The position numbers were made by a program, and so were the translations under genes. Positions 15,766 through 17,049 of a stretch of DNA of 17,049 nucleotides are shown here, in pieces. The first letter of the stretch is position 1, and every line of letters starts with the position of its first letter. The notes under the pieces were generated by a model, which searched no databases, was not told the origin of the DNA, and saw only the letters and a program-made list of their open reading frames with translations. Origin of the DNA: CAZEAN01 sp964510225 (GTDB lineage Bacteria; Planctomycetota; Planctomycetia; Isosphaerales; Isosphaeraceae); the NCBI GenBank assembly GCA_964510225.1, contig CAZEAN010000121.1:1-17049 (forward strand), in the 5' to 3' direction.

Positions 15766-17049
15766 GTGTCCACCTTTGACCCTGGAAATGACAGCAACGA
15801 CACGATTAACGTGCCCAAGATTGGATCAGTATTTGCAGATCGCTATGAGATTCGGGATCGACTGGGCAAAGGAGGAATGGGGTCGGTCTTCCTTGCCTTT
15901 GATCAGAATCTCTACCGTTTGGTTGCGCTGAAGGTTCCTCGCTTTGACAAAATTCAAGATGCGGATTTGATCAAACGCTTTGATCGCGAGGCCAAGATTC
16001 TCGGGGGATTTGATCACCCCAACCTCTGCCGGGTCTACGACGTTGGAGTTGTGGGAGCGGCCCATTACCTGACGATGCCCTACATTGAAGGGACACCGCT
16101 GAACGAGTTAATCAAACAGGGGCCTTTCGACCCGTTGAAGGCGATTACAATCGTCCGAACAATCGCGGGAGGGTTGGCTGAAGCGCACCAGAAAGGGGTG
16201 ATCCATCGCGATCTGAAGCCGCAGAACATCGTCATGAAGCATGACACCCTGCCGGTGGTGGTGGATTTTGGACTGGCGAAGCATGACGATCCCGCTGAGT
16301 CTTTCAAGACGATCTCCGGGGCAGTGATGGGAACGCCGCACTACATGGCACCCGAGCAAGTTGACGGCGATCTGCAAGCGATCAATGCAACAACGGATGT
16401 TTACGCCCTTGGTGTGATCCTTTATGAAATGCTCACAGGAAGCACACCGTTCCAGGGCTCCAAGGGAAGAGTGTTCGCACAGATTCTGAGTCTAGATCCT
16501 AAGCCGCCTTCGGAGCGCCGTGGTGATCTGGGCACTCGCTTTGATGCGATCGTTCTGCAGGCGATGGCGAAGGAGCCGGAGAAGCGGTTTGAGTCGATGG
16601 TTGCGTTCGATGAGGCACTGCAAGGAGTAGTGGCACCGGCACCGAAGGCACCAAAAGAACGGGGCTTCGTTCGGCTTCAGATTGCGGATCCGCAATCGAT
16701 CGTGGTGGTGCTGCTCAATGGGCAGAAAGTTGAGCGAGCTTACTTGAACAGACGGCTGAGGCTTTCCGCCGGAGAACATACACTGGAAGTGATCCGCCGC
16801 GATTTTCCTGGACAAACGAGGCAATTTGAGGTCAAGGCCGCTTCAGAGATAGTCGTCGATGTATCCCTCGAACTCAGTGCGGGTCAGGAGCAGTCTGACA
16901 ACGGCTTGGGGATGCCGTTCTGCTGGTGTCCTCCCGGTACGTTTCGGATGGGTAGCCCGCCCGATGAACTAGGTCGATATAACTACGAAGGTCCGGTAGA
17001 GGTAACGCTGTCGCATGGTTTCTGGCTGGGTAAGTATCCAGTGACGCAG
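15766..17049 (+). CDS. Ser/Thr protein kinase with PEGA-like and FGE-sulfatase domains (partial, 3' end missing)
   Basis: At least 428 aa; the frame is open to the window edge. The GTG at 15766 is the only start after an in-frame TGA at 15760, with GGGGAG 9-10 nt upstream. The kinase domain (~26-285) is complete: glycine loop GKGGMG (34-39), Lys56, helix-C Glu75, catalytic loop HRDLKPQN with Asp149, DFG at 167-169 and APE at 195-197, the Hanks-type PknB pattern. Residues ~300-370 resemble a PEGA repeat (VVLLNGQKV, then LSAGEHTLEVIRR). From ~383 a formylglycine-generating-enzyme/SUMF1-like domain begins (CWCPPGTFRMGSPPDELG, then LGKYPVTQ), cut off here. No membrane helix is seen in the part present. 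Planctomycetes often encode such kinase-FGE fusions; whether this domain is catalytic or only a binding fold cannot be judged without its C-terminal half. Confidence 0.93.
   Translation, partial: MSTFDPGNDSNDTINVPKIGSVFADRYEIRDRLGKGGMGSVFLAFDQNLYRLVALKVPRFDKIQDADLIKRFDREAKILGGFDHPNLCRVYDVGVVGAAHYLTMPYIEGTPLNELIKQGPFDPLKAITIVRTIAGGLAEAHQKGVIHRDLKPQNIVMKHDTLPVVVDFGLAKHDDPAESFKTISGAVMGTPHYMAPEQVDGDLQAINATTDVYALGVILYEMLTGSTPFQGSKGRVFAQILSLDPKPPSERRGDLGTRFDAIVLQAMAKEPEKRFESMVAFDEALQGVVAPAPKAPKERGFVRLQIADPQSIVVVLLNGQKVERAYLNRRLRLSAGEHTLEVIRRDFPGQTRQFEVKAASEIVVDVSLELSAGQEQSDNGLGMPFCWCPPGTFRMGSPPDELGRYNYEGPVEVTLSHGFWLGKYPVTQ

Noticed and set aside
15594..15779. 61-aa plus-strand open frame between the dioxygenase and kinase genes
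   Set aside because: It overlaps the kinase start, has no homology-like features and no convincing ribosome site.
1..17049. CRISPR array, insertion sequence or integrase-type mobile element
   Set aside because: No regularly spaced repeats, no transposase or recombinase, and no terminal inverted repeats were seen.

Overview
The window looks like chromosomal DNA from a planctomycete, probably of the Isosphaeraceae/Gemmataceae type. This rests on gene content: a receiver protein fused directly to an anti-sigma-type ATPase, ExbD with a GYF-like N-terminus, HlyD adaptors fused to GAF or site-2-protease modules, a Ser/Thr kinase fused to a formylglycine-generating-enzyme domain, and a planctomycete-style ABC ATPase paired with a large signal-peptide protein. 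GC is moderate to high by eye, GATC is unusually frequent, and GTG/TTG starts recur. No taxonomic marker gene is present, so the assignment is an inference.

Layout. The left half is on the minus strand and the right half on the plus strand, with one divergent point between 8582 and 8827. Going left from that point, an ExbB/TolQ-like proton channel gene is followed by two ExbD/TolR-like genes (8581 to 6274). After a 390-bp gap that holds an orphan plus-strand terminator-like hairpin, a three-gene block encodes a GAF-GAF-membrane-HlyD protein, a soluble signal-peptide HlyD adaptor, and a PqqD-like/M50 site-2 protease/HlyD fusion (5883 to 138). Each gene of that block is followed within about 40 nt by a perfect 7-11 bp hairpin.

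Going right, 8828-9694 encodes a receiver fused to a GHKL (RsbW-like) ATPase, followed by about 525 bp without a gene. A probable operon (10221-14368) encodes a secreted/membrane protein with a glutamine-amidotransferase-like region, an ABC ATPase and a DUF502 membrane protein. Next comes a truncated FAD/NAD(P)-binding protein, apparently a pseudogene, directly against a cysteine dioxygenase gene (14627-15534). Last is a Ser/Thr protein kinase with PEGA-like and FGE-sulfatase-like regions, cut by the window end.

How the genes may work together. The left block resembles an envelope machine with three adaptor-like proteins, one carrying an intramembrane protease and a peptide-binding-like domain and one carrying cytoplasmic sensor domains, but no RND pump, ABC exporter or outer-membrane channel is visible. 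The adjacent ExbB-ExbD-ExbD genes would supply proton-driven mechanical energy, but no TonB, TolA or receptor is present. The 770-aa protein and ABC ATPase probably form part of an ABC-2-type system whose permease is outside the window. The most interesting candidate system is the HlyD/GAF-HlyD/PqqD-S2P-HlyD locus.
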